A stretch of DNA of 54,611 nucleotides, from contig JAEEYQ010000056.1 in the NCBI GenBank assembly GCA_016288215.1, forward strand, positions 1 to 54,611, read 5' to 3'. A program made the position numbers and the translations under genes. Origin of the DNA: Lentisphaeria bacterium (GTDB lineage: Bacteria > Verrucomicrobiota > Lentisphaeria > Oligosphaerales > Oligosphaeraceae). Each line of letters starts with the position of its first letter. Position 1 is the stretch's first letter. Shown piece after piece: positions 42,654 through 52,500 of this stretch. The notes under the pieces are model-generated. The model was not told where the DNA came from. It saw only the letters and a list, made by a program, of their open reading frames with translations, and ran no database searches.

Positions 42654-45380
42654 TTACCGAGTGCTGACGCCCTCCACGAGGCGGGTGTCAGACTCCTTTT
42701 CCAGCTTCTCGTAGAAGGTTGTCAGGACTTTGATCTGCTCCTGGCGCAGGAGATAGTTCTTCACATTGTCCTTCATCGTGGCGGTCTCCGCATTGTCCGG
42801 AACCACGAAGTCATCGTAGTAGACCAGCACATAGCCCATGTAGGTCTTCTGGGGGGCGACGATGGTCTTCTTCTCCGCCTTGGACAGCACATCATAGAGT
42901 TCGACGGCGTTCCTCACGGGCAGACCGGGGATGCCGTACATGCTGTTGATGCGATTGAAGGGCTCCACTTCCTTGAAGGTCAGCTCGCCGGCGGCCTTCG
43001 CCAGATCCGGGTTCTCCTTCAGGGCGGCGTTGATGCGATCCGCCGCCGCGATGGCCTCCGCCTTGGCGGCCTCTCCTGCCTTCACGTGCTTGTAGGTGTT
43101 CTTCAGCGTGCTGAGAATGACCGCGTCATCCGGCGTGGCCAGATAGGGCGGCTCGATGGACATCAGGCAGCCCACGTAGGCGGCCAGATTCCCCTCCACG
43201 CCGTCCGTGAAGGGATCGTCGGCCGTGGTGGAGAAGACGCGATTCGCCAGCGCGGCCTCCCGCGCCAGAACATTGGGTTCGCCGGACTGGCCCACATTCT
43301 CCTCCAGCTGGACAGTGGCCTTCGGGAACTCCTTCGCCATGGTGTCGAAGACGGCGGCGGCCTCGGGGGCCTCTCCATTGTCCTTCGCCTTGTCGAAGGT
43401 GCGGACCAATGCGTCGCTCAGCTCCTGGGCGGCCTCCTGGGCAAGGCGTTTGGCGGCTTCCATCTTCAGCTCCTCCACCAATTCCTCCTTCACCTCGTCC
43501 AACGTGCGGGCGGGAACCTTCTCGGCGACCTTGACGATGGCATAGCCATTGGCGGTCTCAATGACGCCGCTGGTCTGATCGACCTCCATGGTGGCAATGG
43601 CCGTCCGAATGGCGGAGTCAAAATCCTTCACGTTCTTCAGGAGGGTGTCTCCCTGACGGTCCTTGGTGTCCTCGTCCTCCGAATACTCCTGAACGATCTC
43701 CTCGAACTCCGTGCCCTCCTGCAATTTGGCCAATGCCTCCTCCGCGCGCGCCTTCTTGGCGGCCTTCGCGGCATCGTCCATGGTCGCATCGGTCTTCAGC
43801 AGAATCATGGAGAGGCGAGCCTCCACCTTCTGGTATTTGTCGCTGCGGGCCTCATAGCCGGCGGCAATCTCCTCGTCCGTCAGCTTGACCTGTTCCAGAT
43901 AATCCTCCGGCCGGAAGATGGCCGCCTTGTAGGAACGCTGTTCGGCGTGGAAGAAGGGACGGACCTGGCTGCTGAGCATGTCCTGATAATCGCGGGCCTT
44001 GCTTTCCTTCTGTTCATCGCTGAGGGTCTCGTCTTTGGCCAGCTCCTGCTGATAGGCAGGCAGAAGATCCCACACGGACTTGCAGCCCGCCACTTTGTCC
44101 TTAAAGGGGGCGATGGTCTCGTTGTAATACTTTAACGCATTCTCTTCCAACAACTTATCAACAATCAGCGTGCGGACTTCCGGCGTAATCTCCTGCGGCA
44201 GCTCACCCTCCTTGATGGCCTTCAGCCAGGCGACGCGATAGGCGGCGGCATCCCGCACGGCGGGGGTGACCTGTCCCACTTTGTCCAGTTTGCGGATGGC
44301 GTCGGCCAATGCCACATGGGAATTGCCCTCCAAGCCGGGAATCACGGTTCCGGTTCCGAAGAAATCGCAGTCCGTCACGGTGATGACGCCTGTGGCGGTC
44401 GCCTGAGCGGTGAACGCCGCCAGTCGGCCGGCCGCCTCCCCTTCGGGAATTTCAGCGGCGGCTTTGGCCAAATCCGCGGCGACCTTCTCGGCTGCCCGTC
44501 CCACCTTGCGCGCGCGAACCGCCGTGGTCACCCGCTCCTTGACCTCCTCAAAGGTCTTGCCTTTGTAGATGGTCTCCTTCATCGCCTCGTACTGACGGGT
44601 CAGCTCCTCCTCCGTGGGGGCAATGCTCGGGTCCCCTGCCAGTTTCTCCACCAGCTTCGCCTCGTCGACGGAGGCGACCACCACGGCCCGCTGCCGCTCC
44701 AGCTTGAGCTCGCTGCGGCGGTCTTTGAAGAAGGCCTCAATTTCCTCATCGCTGGCCTGGCCGGCGGTGGCGGTCTTTTCGGGAATTTCCGCAGAGCGGA
44801 CGGTGTAGTTGCCCACCCAGGCGTCCACGTCTTTGTCATCCACGGTCACGTCTTTGGTCTCTTCCTTCTCCAGGCGCTCCACAATGAGATTTTCGCGGAC
44901 GATCTGGTCGAAGTCCTGGCCTGTCAGCCCCAAACTGACCAGATAGTTCTCCTTGAAATTGGTGAATGCGGTTTTGGAGAAGACGCCGTTTTCGTCTTTG
45001 AAGAAGGGCATGTCGTGAATGGCGGCAACCACTTCGGCGTCCGACACATTGTCCAGCCCCCGAGCCTTTGCCTCATGGAGGGCGCGCATGATGCGGAGGG
45101 ATTCGCCCAGCTGGGCCTCATGGCCGCCACGCTGGCTCAAGGACTGGCCCGTGCGGAGCATGAACGCCAGTTCCGTGCATGCCATGCGATGGGTCATCTC
45201 CTTGACCTTCAGTTTCTTGCCATACATGGTGCCGAGGCTGCTCAGGCCTCGGCGTCCACCGCCACCCAGACTGCCAGGCGTCACGAAAATGACGAAGATG
45301 AAACTGATGATCACGCCAAGCACGATGTAGGTGACTCGGCCATGCTTTTCAAAATAGCGGTTAAAACCCGAAATGATCAT
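42654..45380 (-). CDS. PpiD/SurA-like periplasmic peptidyl-prolyl isomerase chaperone, membrane anchored
   Basis: A 908-residue protein with one N-terminal membrane helix (residues 16-34, VTYIVLGVIISFIFVIFV), the PpiD-type layout. A SurA_N-like helical region follows (KLKVKEMTHRMACTELAFMLRTG...). A parvulin-like rotamase region lies around residues 520-620 (RLSMILLKTDATMDDA, EFEEIVQEYSEDEDTKDRQGDTL, NGYAIVKVAEKVPAR). It is longer than E. coli PpiD (623) by about 280 residues, mostly acidic coiled-coil-like sequence. It probably assists folding of exported proteins. AAGGA precedes the ATG; the rpe stop lies 60 nt upstream. Confidence 0.85.
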   Translation of the reverse strand: MIISGFNRYFEKHGRVTYIVLGVIISFIFVIFVTPGSLGGGGRRGLSSLGTMYGKKLKVKEMTHRMACTELAFMLRTGQSLSQRGGHEAQLGESLRIMRALHEAKARGLDNVSDAEVVAAIHDMPFFKDENGVFSKTAFTNFKENYLVSLGLTGQDFDQIVRENLIVERLEKEETKDVTVDDKDVDAWVGNYTVRSAEIPEKTATAGQASDEEIEAFFKDRRSELKLERQRAVVVASVDEAKLVEKLAGDPSIAPTEEELTRQYEAMKETIYKGKTFEEVKERVTTAVRARKVGRAAEKVAADLAKAAAEIPEGEAAGRLAAFTAQATATGVITVTDCDFFGTGTVIPGLEGNSHVALADAIRKLDKVGQVTPAVRDAAAYRVAWLKAIKEGELPQEITPEVRTLIVDKLLEENALKYYNETIAPFKDKVAGCKSVWDLLPAYQQELAKDETLSDEQKESKARDYQDMLSSQVRPFFHAEQRSYKAAIFRPEDYLEQVKLTDEEIAAGYEARSDKYQKVEARLSMILLKTDATMDDAAKAAKKARAEEALAKLQEGTEFEEIVQEYSEDEDTKDRQGDTLLKNVKDFDSAIRTAIATMEVDQTSGVIETANGYAIVKVAEKVPARTLDEVKEELVEELKMEAAKRLAQEAAQELSDALVRTFDKAKDNGEAPEAAAVFDTMAKEFPKATVQLEENVGQSGEPNVLAREAALANRVFSTTADDPFTDGVEGNLAAYVGCLMSIEPPYLATPDDAVILSTLKNTYKHVKAGEAAKAEAIAAADRINAALKENPDLAKAAGELTFKEVEPFNRINSMYGIPGLPVRNAVELYDVLSKAEKKTIVAPQKTYMGYVLVYYDDFVVPDNAETATMKDNVKNYLLRQEQIKVLTTFYEKLEKESDTRLVEGVSTR

Positions 45381-45440
45381 TGTCTTTCCTTCTCAATGGT
45401 TTACGTCGATGCCTTATGTTCCAGTGTTCTATTCACTCCT

Positions 45441-46157
45441 TCAGCCCTGCGTCGGCATGTCGGCCTTCAGGGCGGCAATGGCGGCGGCGGCCCCGTTCGC
45501 GGCATGGAAGACGCTGCTTCCCGCCACGAGCACGTTGGCGCCGGCGGCCAGGACCTCTCCTGCCGTCCCCACGGCCACGCCACCGTCCACTTCCACATGG
45601 ACGGACAGCCCCAGCCGGTCAATCCGCTCCCTCAACGCGCGGACTTTTGGCACTTGCCCACGCATGAAGGACTGGCCGCCGAAGCCCGGCTCCACGGTCA
45701 TCACCAATACCATCTCCACCTCCTCCAAATAGGGGTAGAGGCTGCAGACGGGCGTGCCCGGCCGCAGGGTGATGCCTGCGGAGCAGCCCGCCTCATGGAT
45801 GCGGGCGATCATCCCGTGGATGTCGCCTTCGCTCTCCACATGCAGCGTGATGTGGTCCGCTCCCGCCTTGACGAAGGGGTCGATGTAGCGGCCCGGCTGG
45901 CTCAGCATCAGATGCACGTCCAACGGCAACGCCGTCACGGGCCGGATGGCCTGCACGATGCCTGGTCCCATGGACAGGTTCGGCACAAAGTGGCCATCCA
46001 TGATGTCCACATGCACCAGGCCGGCGCCTCCCGCCTCCACGGCGCGGATCTCGTCTCCAAGCCGCGCGAAATCGGCGGCGAGAATGGAGGGCGCAATCCA
46101 GACTGCCTTGTGGGAAAGGCCGCCCAATGGCTTTCTGACTGTTGCTGACTGACTCAT
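45441..46157 (-). CDS. rpe: Ribulose-phosphate 3-epimerase
   Basis: A 238-residue TIM-barrel enzyme of the pentose phosphate pathway that interconverts ribulose 5-phosphate and xylulose 5-phosphate. It shows IAPSILAADFARLGDE, VHVDIMDGHFVPNLSMGP (metal His and Asp), LDVHLML, VMTVEPGFGGQSFM and HVEVDGGV with the phosphate-binding AGANVLVAGSSVF. ATG 46157 has GGAG 6 nt upstream; the longer in-frame frame to 46256 has no matching signal. It is followed 60 nt later by the PpiD-like gene. Confidence 0.95.
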   Translation of the reverse strand: MSQSATVRKPLGGLSHKAVWIAPSILAADFARLGDEIRAVEAGGAGLVHVDIMDGHFVPNLSMGPGIVQAIRPVTALPLDVHLMLSQPGRYIDPFVKAGADHITLHVESEGDIHGMIARIHEAGCSAGITLRPGTPVCSLYPYLEEVEMVLVMTVEPGFGGQSFMRGQVPKVRALRERIDRLGLSVHVEVDGGVAVGTAGEVLAAGANVLVAGSSVFHAANGAAAAIAALKADMPTQG

Positions 46158-46206
46158 CTTACACTCCGCTTCCCCCATGGCTTCATGGCAGAAACCATGG
46201 CAAATG

Positions 46207-46243
46207 CAAAAAAAGCGGACACAGCAAGAAACTGCGTCCGCTT
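46207..46243 (-). terminator. Terminator downstream of rpmB
   Basis: On the minus strand AAGCGGACGCAG (46232-46243) pairs with CTGTGTCCGCTT (46212-46223), and the T-run (seven T) ends near 46208. It lies about 100 nt after the rpmB stop, before rpe. Confidence 0.85.
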
Positions 46244-46343
46244 CAAGAACCTTCACAACTGGTCCACTCCCGTGGAGCGGAACCCTATTTTGAACCTGTC
46301 AGGCCGACGACGGCGCGTGACACCGCCCTCATCCCACTCAGAA

Positions 46344-46571
46344 TCAGGCCTTTACAACCTTGTTGGAGCGGATGCACTGCGTGCAGACAGTCATCGTCAC
46401 GTGACGGCCATCAACCACCGCATGAACTGTCTGCAGGTTCGGGCTGAATGTCCGCTTCGTGTTCTTCACCACGTGCATACCAATTCCGCCCTTCTTCTTG
46501 GCCAGACCACGACGGGTGATGTGCCCGCCAACCACTTTATGCTTGCCGCAAATGTCACAGACTCTGCTCAT
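46344..46571 (-). CDS. rpmB: 50S ribosomal protein L28
   Basis: A 75-residue protein with the L28 layout: MSRVCDICGK, GGHITRRGLAKKKGGIG, RTFSPNLQTV and VCTQCIRSNKV. The two CxxC pairs mark the zinc-binding (C+) form. It is basic and complete. It lies between the tRNA-Lys gene and a strong terminator. Confidence 0.97.
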   Translation of the reverse strand: MSRVCDICGKHKVVGGHITRRGLAKKKGGIGMHVVKNTKRTFSPNLQTVHAVVDGRHVTMTVCTQCIRSNKVVKA

Positions 46572-46684
46572 AATTCCACTCCAGAAGATCAGAACTGAAA
46601 AGATGTGCCTCGCCAGCTCGCCGCAATCGCTTGCCGCCAACCGCCGTAAGGCTGAATTCGCCATAATGCATCCCGATGGAACCA

Positions 46685-46762
46685 TGGTAGGGCGGCCGGG
46701 ACTCGAACCCGGGACCCCCTCATTAAAAGTGAGGTGCTGACTACCGACTGAGCTACCGCCCC
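46685..46762 (-). tRNA. trnK: tRNA-Lys (anticodon TTT)
   Basis: A minus-strand cloverleaf with acceptor stem GGGGCGG paired with CCGCCCT (one G-T), anticodon stem CCTCA/TGAGG, loop CTTTTAA with anticodon TTT, and T-arm CCCGG GTTCGAG CCGGG; CCA is encoded. The D-arm reads GCTC AGTCGGTAGT CAGC, two bases longer than the usual GCTC...GAGC form, with a C-C mismatch at its inner pair. It lies 113 nt upstream of rpmB and may be cotranscribed with it. Confidence 0.92.
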
Positions 46763-46966
46763 ACGTATCCCAAGGATGCCTGCCCCTTCTTTCAAAAGGA
46801 CAGGCTTATACTATAACCCGGTTTCCAGTCCTTGCAAATCAACCACTTGAAATTTGTCGTTTTTGCATAACGTTTTCAAGCGGGTCCGCTGAAATCTCCG
46901 CGAAAGCCACCGCTGTCGCCTTGTGAGTTTTCTGTGTCGTTGTCAGGCGACTGACGATTCGGAGTT

Positions 46967-46995
46967 TTGGTCATTGGCCTTTTCAGAATTATATT
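46967..46995 (+). promoter_or_regulatory. Possible promoter of the thioesterase gene
   Basis: TTGGTC (46967-46972) and TATATT (46990-46995) have a 17-nt spacing. The ATG is at 47041 with AGAGGAA upstream. The motif scores are moderate only. Confidence 0.4.
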
Positions 46996-47040
46996 AGAGC
47001 CTTTATGGATTGCTCTTATTCATGATCAAGAGGAAAAACC

Positions 47041-47439
47041 ATGGGAACATTCAAGACAGTTGAAGAGGCAAGGGCCTATTTCAAGAACGATGGATTCGCT
47101 TCCACAAACGGCATCGTGTTGGAGGAACTGGACGATGAGCACGCGCTGACCCGTGTTGTCCTGACTGCGAACCACCGCAACGCAATGGGCGGTGTGATGG
47201 GCGGCGCGATATTCACGCTGGCGGATTTCGCTTTCGCCGCGCTCTCCAACCAGCTGCACCAAGGCACAGTCGCCCAGCAGATCAGCATCAACTATCTCGC
47301 CGCTCCAAAGGGGAATTGCCTGATGGCCAAGGCCGTCTGCCGAAAGAACGGCCGAAGCTCCTGTGTCATCAATGTGGATGTGACGGACGAATTGAGACGG
47401 GATATCGCGCAGTTCGTCGGAACGGGCTTCAAATTATAG
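47041..47439 (+). CDS. PaaI-family hotdog-fold thioesterase
   Basis: A 132-residue hotdog-fold protein with the PaaI-type helix motif NAMGGVMGGAIFTLADFAFA (about residues 46-65) and INYLAAPKG. These enzymes hydrolyse acyl- or aryl-CoA esters, often as a salvage or detoxifying step; the substrate is not evident. AGAGGAA lies upstream of the ATG. It is a monocistronic-looking gene on the plus strand. After it a GGCGGAA/TTCCGCC inverted repeat (about 47445-47480) lacks a T-run. Confidence 0.85.
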   Translation: MGTFKTVEEARAYFKNDGFASTNGIVLEELDDEHALTRVVLTANHRNAMGGVMGGAIFTLADFAFAALSNQLHQGTVAQQISINYLAAPKGNCLMAKAVCRKNGRSSCVINVDVTDELRRDIAQFVGTGFKL

Positions 47440-47643
47440 AACGGCGGAAGTTTGTAGAACGATAAAAGCCGCATTCCGCCCTTGCGCCTCCCCAAAAGCC
47501 TATTCTGCGCTTTTTATATATAATAGGAATAATAGGGGTCTTTTGTCGCTTCTGCAAGCCAAAAGCGCCTTTTGTGAAAAGGGAGGCAGACGTCAGCGTC
47601 ATCGGTGTCTTTCCATGTGTTTTGTGGACTCTTTTTTGAAAAG

Positions 47644-47880
47644 TTGCAGAAAATGAAATAAAATGCAAGAAAGGCCAAGGCTCAAAAAAGGCCTGTTTTC
47701 GGGCCATCTGCAAGGGAAGGTATTAATATACAGGGTTGCCCCTGAAACGCGAAGAAGGGCATCGTGGGGCCGCGTATGGGCCTTGCCCCAAAAAACGGGA
47801 GCCATTTTTCCTATCTTCTGGACGCGTTTTTCATCTTCCCCTCCAGTTTTCGGCGAATTGTCAAGTTTCATGCATTGCAT
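47644..47880. repeat. Dispersed intergenic element, copy B
   Basis: About 237 bp in the gap between the thioesterase and miaB. The ends are TTGCAGAAAATGAAATAAAA (from 47644) and ATGCATTGCAT (47870-47880). Positions 47709-47738 match, on the opposite strand, 53800-53829 of copy C at 29 of 30 bases (around TATTAATA). GGACGCGTTTTT (47820-47831) matches copy A. Internal GGCC-rich short hairpins are present. No coding frame with family resemblance exists. The rest of the gap (47440-47643 and 47881-48060) shows no clear feature beyond weak inverted repeats. Confidence 0.7.
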
Positions 47881-48062
47881 TCAATAATATGTGTTTCATT
47901 TCAAAATCTGTTGCGCAAAGAACTGCGTCAGGCCATGGTTGCCATATGGCCGTGTGAGAGAAATGGGCCTCAATGGAATGATTTCGCCGCGTCCGCCTCT
48001 CCCAATCCCGTGATAGTCCACTCCATTGTGGGGAAATTTCTAATTTTGAACAAGTTGGTGGA

Positions 48063-48090
48063 TTGAGCATTTGGATTTGGGCATTATAGT
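48063..48090 (+). promoter_or_regulatory. Putative promoter of miaB
   Basis: TTGAGC (48063-48068) and TATAGT (48085-48090) are spaced by 16 nt, giving a plausible sigma70-type promoter about 95 nt before the miaB ATG. GCATTATAGTA also occurs at 53968-53978, before the AAA-ATPase gene. Confidence 0.5.
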
Positions 48091-48184
48091 AAAAGTTCGC
48101 CCCGCTTCTGGGCAGACTCCCGTTGGCGGCGGCGGTTCAACCCATGTCCGCGCAAAGATAGTCCACCTTGAATTGCAACACAAG

Positions 48185-49528
48185 ATGACGACGTTCCACA
48201 TCAAAACCTATGGCTGCCAGATGAACGAAAGGGACTCCGAGACCCTCGCCTGCCTGCTTTCCGAATGCGGCTACCAGCAAGTGGAAGACGAAAATCTGGC
48301 GGACATCATCATCTTCAACACCTGCAGCGTGCGGGATCAGGCCGAGAGGAAGGCCCTTGGCAAGGCGGGGATCCTGTGCCGTCTGAAGCGAGAGAAACCG
48401 TCATTGGTCATCGGCATCATGGGGTGCATGGCCCAAAATCATGGTGATGAGCTACTTCGGCAGCTTCCCCATCTGGATTTCGTCGCCGGCACCGACTGTC
48501 TGCCGCACATTCCCGACATGGTGGAGCGGGTTCTGGAGACCCGTTGCCGCATGGCGGACATCCATCGGGAGGCCGGCTTCCCCGCGGGCCTGGACCGCCA
48601 TGAGGAGGGCCGCGTCTGCGCCATGGTGTCCATCATGCATGGCTGCGACCAGTTCTGCACCTACTGCATTGTGCCGCACACGCGGGGACGGGAGAAGAGC
48701 CGGCCGCAGGGGGCGATTGTGGAGGAGGTGCGCCGTTTGGCGGACGGTGGCACACGGGAGATTCTGCTGTTGGGGCAGAACATCACTGCCTATCAGGTGT
48801 CGGAGGCGCGAAGCCGAGGAGACTATGACCCCCGCCACTCCGCCTTCGCGGACCTGCTTTGCGCTCTTCAGGAGGTTTCGGGACTGGAGCGAATCCGCTT
48901 CACCTCGCCTCATGTCCGCTACATGAACGACCATTTTGTGGAGACCGTCTGCGCACTTCCCAAAGTCTGCAAATGCTTCCACATTCCTGTGCAGTCCGGC
49001 TCGGACCGCATTTTGAAATTGATGCATCGCGGCTACACGGCCGCCGAATACATGGACCGCATCCAGGCCATCCGCAGCCGACTGCCGGAAGTTTCCTTCA
49101 CCACGGATGTCATTGTGGGCTTTCCCACGGAGACAGAGGAGGATTTCCTTCAGACTCGGCGTCTTTTCCGCGACGTGGGCTTTGACATGGGCTACATCTT
49201 CCGCTATTCACAACGGGAGGGAACCCTTGCCTCCCGCACCATGCCCGACGATGTGCCGGAGGACGTGAAGCATGAGCGCAACCAAATCCTGCTGACAGAT
49301 CTGGAGGCCCACGCCGCCCTCCGCAACCAGACGTTCAAGGGACGGGATTTGGATGTGCTTGTGGAGGGCGTCAGCAAGCGGAATCCAGAGCGGTGGACCG
49401 GCCGCACGGACCTGAACCGAGTCTGCAATTTCCTTCCCGTGGACGGCATCCGGCCGGGGACCATGGCCCGCGTCCACATCACCCGCACCACAGCCAATTC
49501 ACTTTTTGGTGAAATCCGTCAAGACTGA
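48185..49528 (+). CDS. miaB: tRNA-2-methylthio-N6-dimethylallyladenosine synthase MiaB
   Basis: A 447-residue radical-SAM methylthiotransferase that modifies A37 of tRNAs. The N-terminal domain holds the second cluster (IKTYGCQMNERDSE with Cys10, and FNTCSVRDQAERK). The radical SAM motif is complete: Cys154-x3-Cys158-x2-Cys161 in MHGCDQFCTYCIVPHTRGREKSR. The C-terminal TRAM domain (LDVLVEGVSKRN...GTMARVHITRTTANSLFGEI) is present. ATG 48185 is used because the earlier in-frame ATG at 48071 would add a long uncharacteristic leader. The SNF2 gene begins 2 nt after its stop. Confidence 0.96.
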   Translation: MTTFHIKTYGCQMNERDSETLACLLSECGYQQVEDENLADIIIFNTCSVRDQAERKALGKAGILCRLKREKPSLVIGIMGCMAQNHGDELLRQLPHLDFVAGTDCLPHIPDMVERVLETRCRMADIHREAGFPAGLDRHEEGRVCAMVSIMHGCDQFCTYCIVPHTRGREKSRPQGAIVEEVRRLADGGTREILLLGQNITAYQVSEARSRGDYDPRHSAFADLLCALQEVSGLERIRFTSPHVRYMNDHFVETVCALPKVCKCFHIPVQSGSDRILKLMHRGYTAAEYMDRIQAIRSRLPEVSFTTDVIVGFPTETEEDFLQTRRLFRDVGFDMGYIFRYSQREGTLASRTMPDDVPEDVKHERNQILLTDLEAHAALRNQTFKGRDLDVLVEGVSKRNPERWTGRTDLNRVCNFLPVDGIRPGTMARVHITRTTANSLFGEIRQD

Positions 49529-49529
49529 C

Positions 49530-52500
49530 ATGTCCAAACTTTCCTCACATCTTCTTGAGCTGCGGAATCTCTCCGCCATCATCCTGCACGCCGCGTCGCT
49601 GGAGGACTATCGGCGCCTTGCCGCCATGTCGACCGCCCCCTTCCCAAATCTGCGGCAAAGCACTGCCGCCCAATGGGATGAAGTCCTCAGCCTAGGCCAG
49701 AAGCAAGGTGTCCTGCAACACGACAGCGCCGTCATCATCAACACGGACAAGGAATGCGAGGAGCTGGCGCGGAAGACGTTGATGGGCGAAAAGGGCGGGA
49801 GCCTGGCTTCCGCTGTGTCCAAGGCGCTGCCGTCCCTTCCCAACGTGGGCGCCTCCAGCCTGGAACGGGCCTTGCGGGATATCCGCAACAGCTTCTACAG
49901 CGGGGACGTGCCCTTGTTCAAGCGGATGGTGAACCACTTCAACCTGCATTTCGCAGAGCATTATCCGGACACCTTCATCCTCCAGTTCATGATGCCTCAG
50001 CTGGATGCCCCCTGGCTGGCGGAGGCGGGGCCCTCTCGGCTGGCCATTTGTGCATGGCAGCTGTTCCCGCAGGCCATTCTGCTCCTTCAGCCCGCCGAGA
50101 CGCTGCTCAACGCCCTCACCCCCATGCTCCGCGTCCTGCCGCCCGCCTCCCTTTTCCCCATCATTGACTACCTGATTCTACGCGGCAAGCTCAAACAAGC
50201 GGAAGCCCTTCTCGCCCAGACAGATAACGATGCAAAACAGCTTCGAAAGGCCTGGCTCCTCTTCCTTAAGGGAAAGGACAACGAGGCCATGACCACCTTC
50301 ATCGACGCCCTATATTCCATCCGCCATGACACCTTCTCCGACTTCTATTTCCAAACGGTGGGCGGCCTGTTCCTCGTGCTGGCCCAAATCAAGGAGAACA
50401 CGGAGGCATCGTTGACGGCGGCGGAGGCCAATGCCATCTCCGGCAATCACATCGCCGCCTTCCGCCATGCCTATCTTGCGCTGTACCGCTACATAGAGCA
50501 GCGACTGAATCACACGCTCCAGCGGCCCATGAATCCAGGGACACGGGAACATTCGCCCCTCTGCCGTTTCTTCGAGCTATTTCCTCAGTATTGGTGCCCC
50601 GGAGAGAATCCCGCCGAACTGCGGCAGCGTGCCCTTGAGCTGAAGGCTCAGGCGGAGGAGGGGGGCTACAGCTGGATCGCCGACCAATGCGGAGCGCTGG
50701 CTCAGCGGCTGGACGCCAACTGGACCGGCGACATCACTGGAGCGGGACAGCCGCTGGTGCTGGCGGACTGCGTGCGCGTGGAGCCGCCGTGGCGCCGCAC
50801 GTTGGGCCAGCTCAACGAATTTCTGTCCGAGCCGGTTCAGAACACGGGCTGCCGTCTGGCTTGGTTCCTCAGCCATCAGAGCCAAGGTTCAGGCGCCATC
50901 ACCCTCAAACCGCTGGAGCAGCGGCAGACCAAGACCGGCCGCTGGGGAAAGGGCCGCGTCTTCCCGCTGATGAAGGCGGGCGCCACCGAAAGCTGGCCCC
51001 CTTATCTGACGCCGCAGGACATCTGGGTCTGCTCGCTGCTCTACCGCCATGCAAGAGCCAAGGGCCAGGTGGTCGACGACACGCTGATCCAGACTTTCAC
51101 CGACAACGAGGCCCTGGGGGGACTGGTGAACCATCCTCTCGTCTTCTGGGACAAGGAGCCCGCCCCCCGCATCCGCTGCGAAAACCAGGTCCCCTACCTG
51201 ACCCTCACGGTGCAGGAGGGTTGTTATTGCCTCGCCATGACCCCCGAATGCCCTGTTCAGGGAAACATCACTCCCATGAAGGCCGATGACACCCTGCTCA
51301 AGCTGTTTGTCTTTGATGACCGCTGCAAACGACTGGCCTCCCTTCTCAACGGAAATCTGATCTTCCCGCAGGAGGCCATGCCGACCATGCAGCCCTGTCT
51401 GGCCAGTCTGTGCACAAGCTTCTCCCTGCTGGCGGACACGCCGCTGGACTTCCTGCAGATTCCGGCCATCCATGCCAATGAGAAGCCCATCTTCCGCCTG
51501 ACCCCCACCGAGCAGGGTCTTCAAGTGGAGTTGGCCTTCCAGCCCTTCCCTGGCTTCCAGACCCTGTTTCAGCCGGGCAGCGGTCCCTGTGAATGGATTA
51601 GACACGATGGACGGGACGGAGCCAGGCGCCACATCCGAGACATTGACAGAGAGCTGGCCATCGCCGAAGAGCTGGTGGAAATCTGCACCATGCTGCCCTC
51701 AAGCGAAAACCGCGTCTGGAACTGGAAGCTTTCCACCCCCGCCGCCGCCTACGACTTCGTCCTGCAGCTGCAGGAACTGGGCGACCGCTGTTTCGTCCAA
51801 TGGCCGGAAGGGGGCAAGATCAAGGTTTCCAACCCATTGACATTGCATGATTTAAGCATACGCACCCAACGTCAGAACGACTGGTTCTCCATTAGCGGAG
51901 ACGTGACGGTCAACGAAGACCTGACTTTGACTCTTTCGGAACTGCTTCGAGCCATGAAGAAAAGCCGAGGCAACTACATCCTGCTCAACGATGGGCAGGT
52001 CATCTCTTTGGCGGAATCTTTCCGCAAACGACTGCAGAATCTGGAAATGCTGGGGGAGATGGAAGGAGACACCCTGCGTCTGCCCCAATTTGCCCTCTTC
52101 GCCGCCGAACCCGTCATGGATGGCATCCGAAACCTCTCGCGCACAGGAGATTGGGAGGAGCAGCTCAAGCGCATCCACAACGCCATGGAACTGGATCCCA
52201 AGGTGCCCTCGGGCTTCACCGCCACCTTGCGAGCCTACCAGATGGAAGGTTTCCTCTGGCTGAATCGGCTGGATGCCATGGGGGCCGGCGCCTGTCTGGC
52301 TGACGACATGGGACTCGGCAAGACCGTCCAGACCATTGCCTTCCTGCTGGCCAAGGCGTCGGAAGGCCCTGCATTGGTCATCGCGCCCACCTCCGTCTGC
52401 CACAACTGGAAGCTGGAGCTGCAGCATTTTGCGCCGTCCCTCCAGGCTCTGCTGTTCGGGGAAGGAAATCGGAAGCAGCAGCTGGACACCATTGGCCCCG

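Noticed and set aside
42501..44135. Open frame of 544 codons on the plus strand opposite the PpiD-like gene
   Set aside because: Antisense to a well-supported gene; Leu/Gly/Val-rich composition without motifs; starts within intergenic DNA with no ribosome site.
47599..47957. Short open frames in the dispersed-element region before miaB
   Set aside because: They fall inside element copy B, are not conserved as frames in copies A or C, and have unusual composition.
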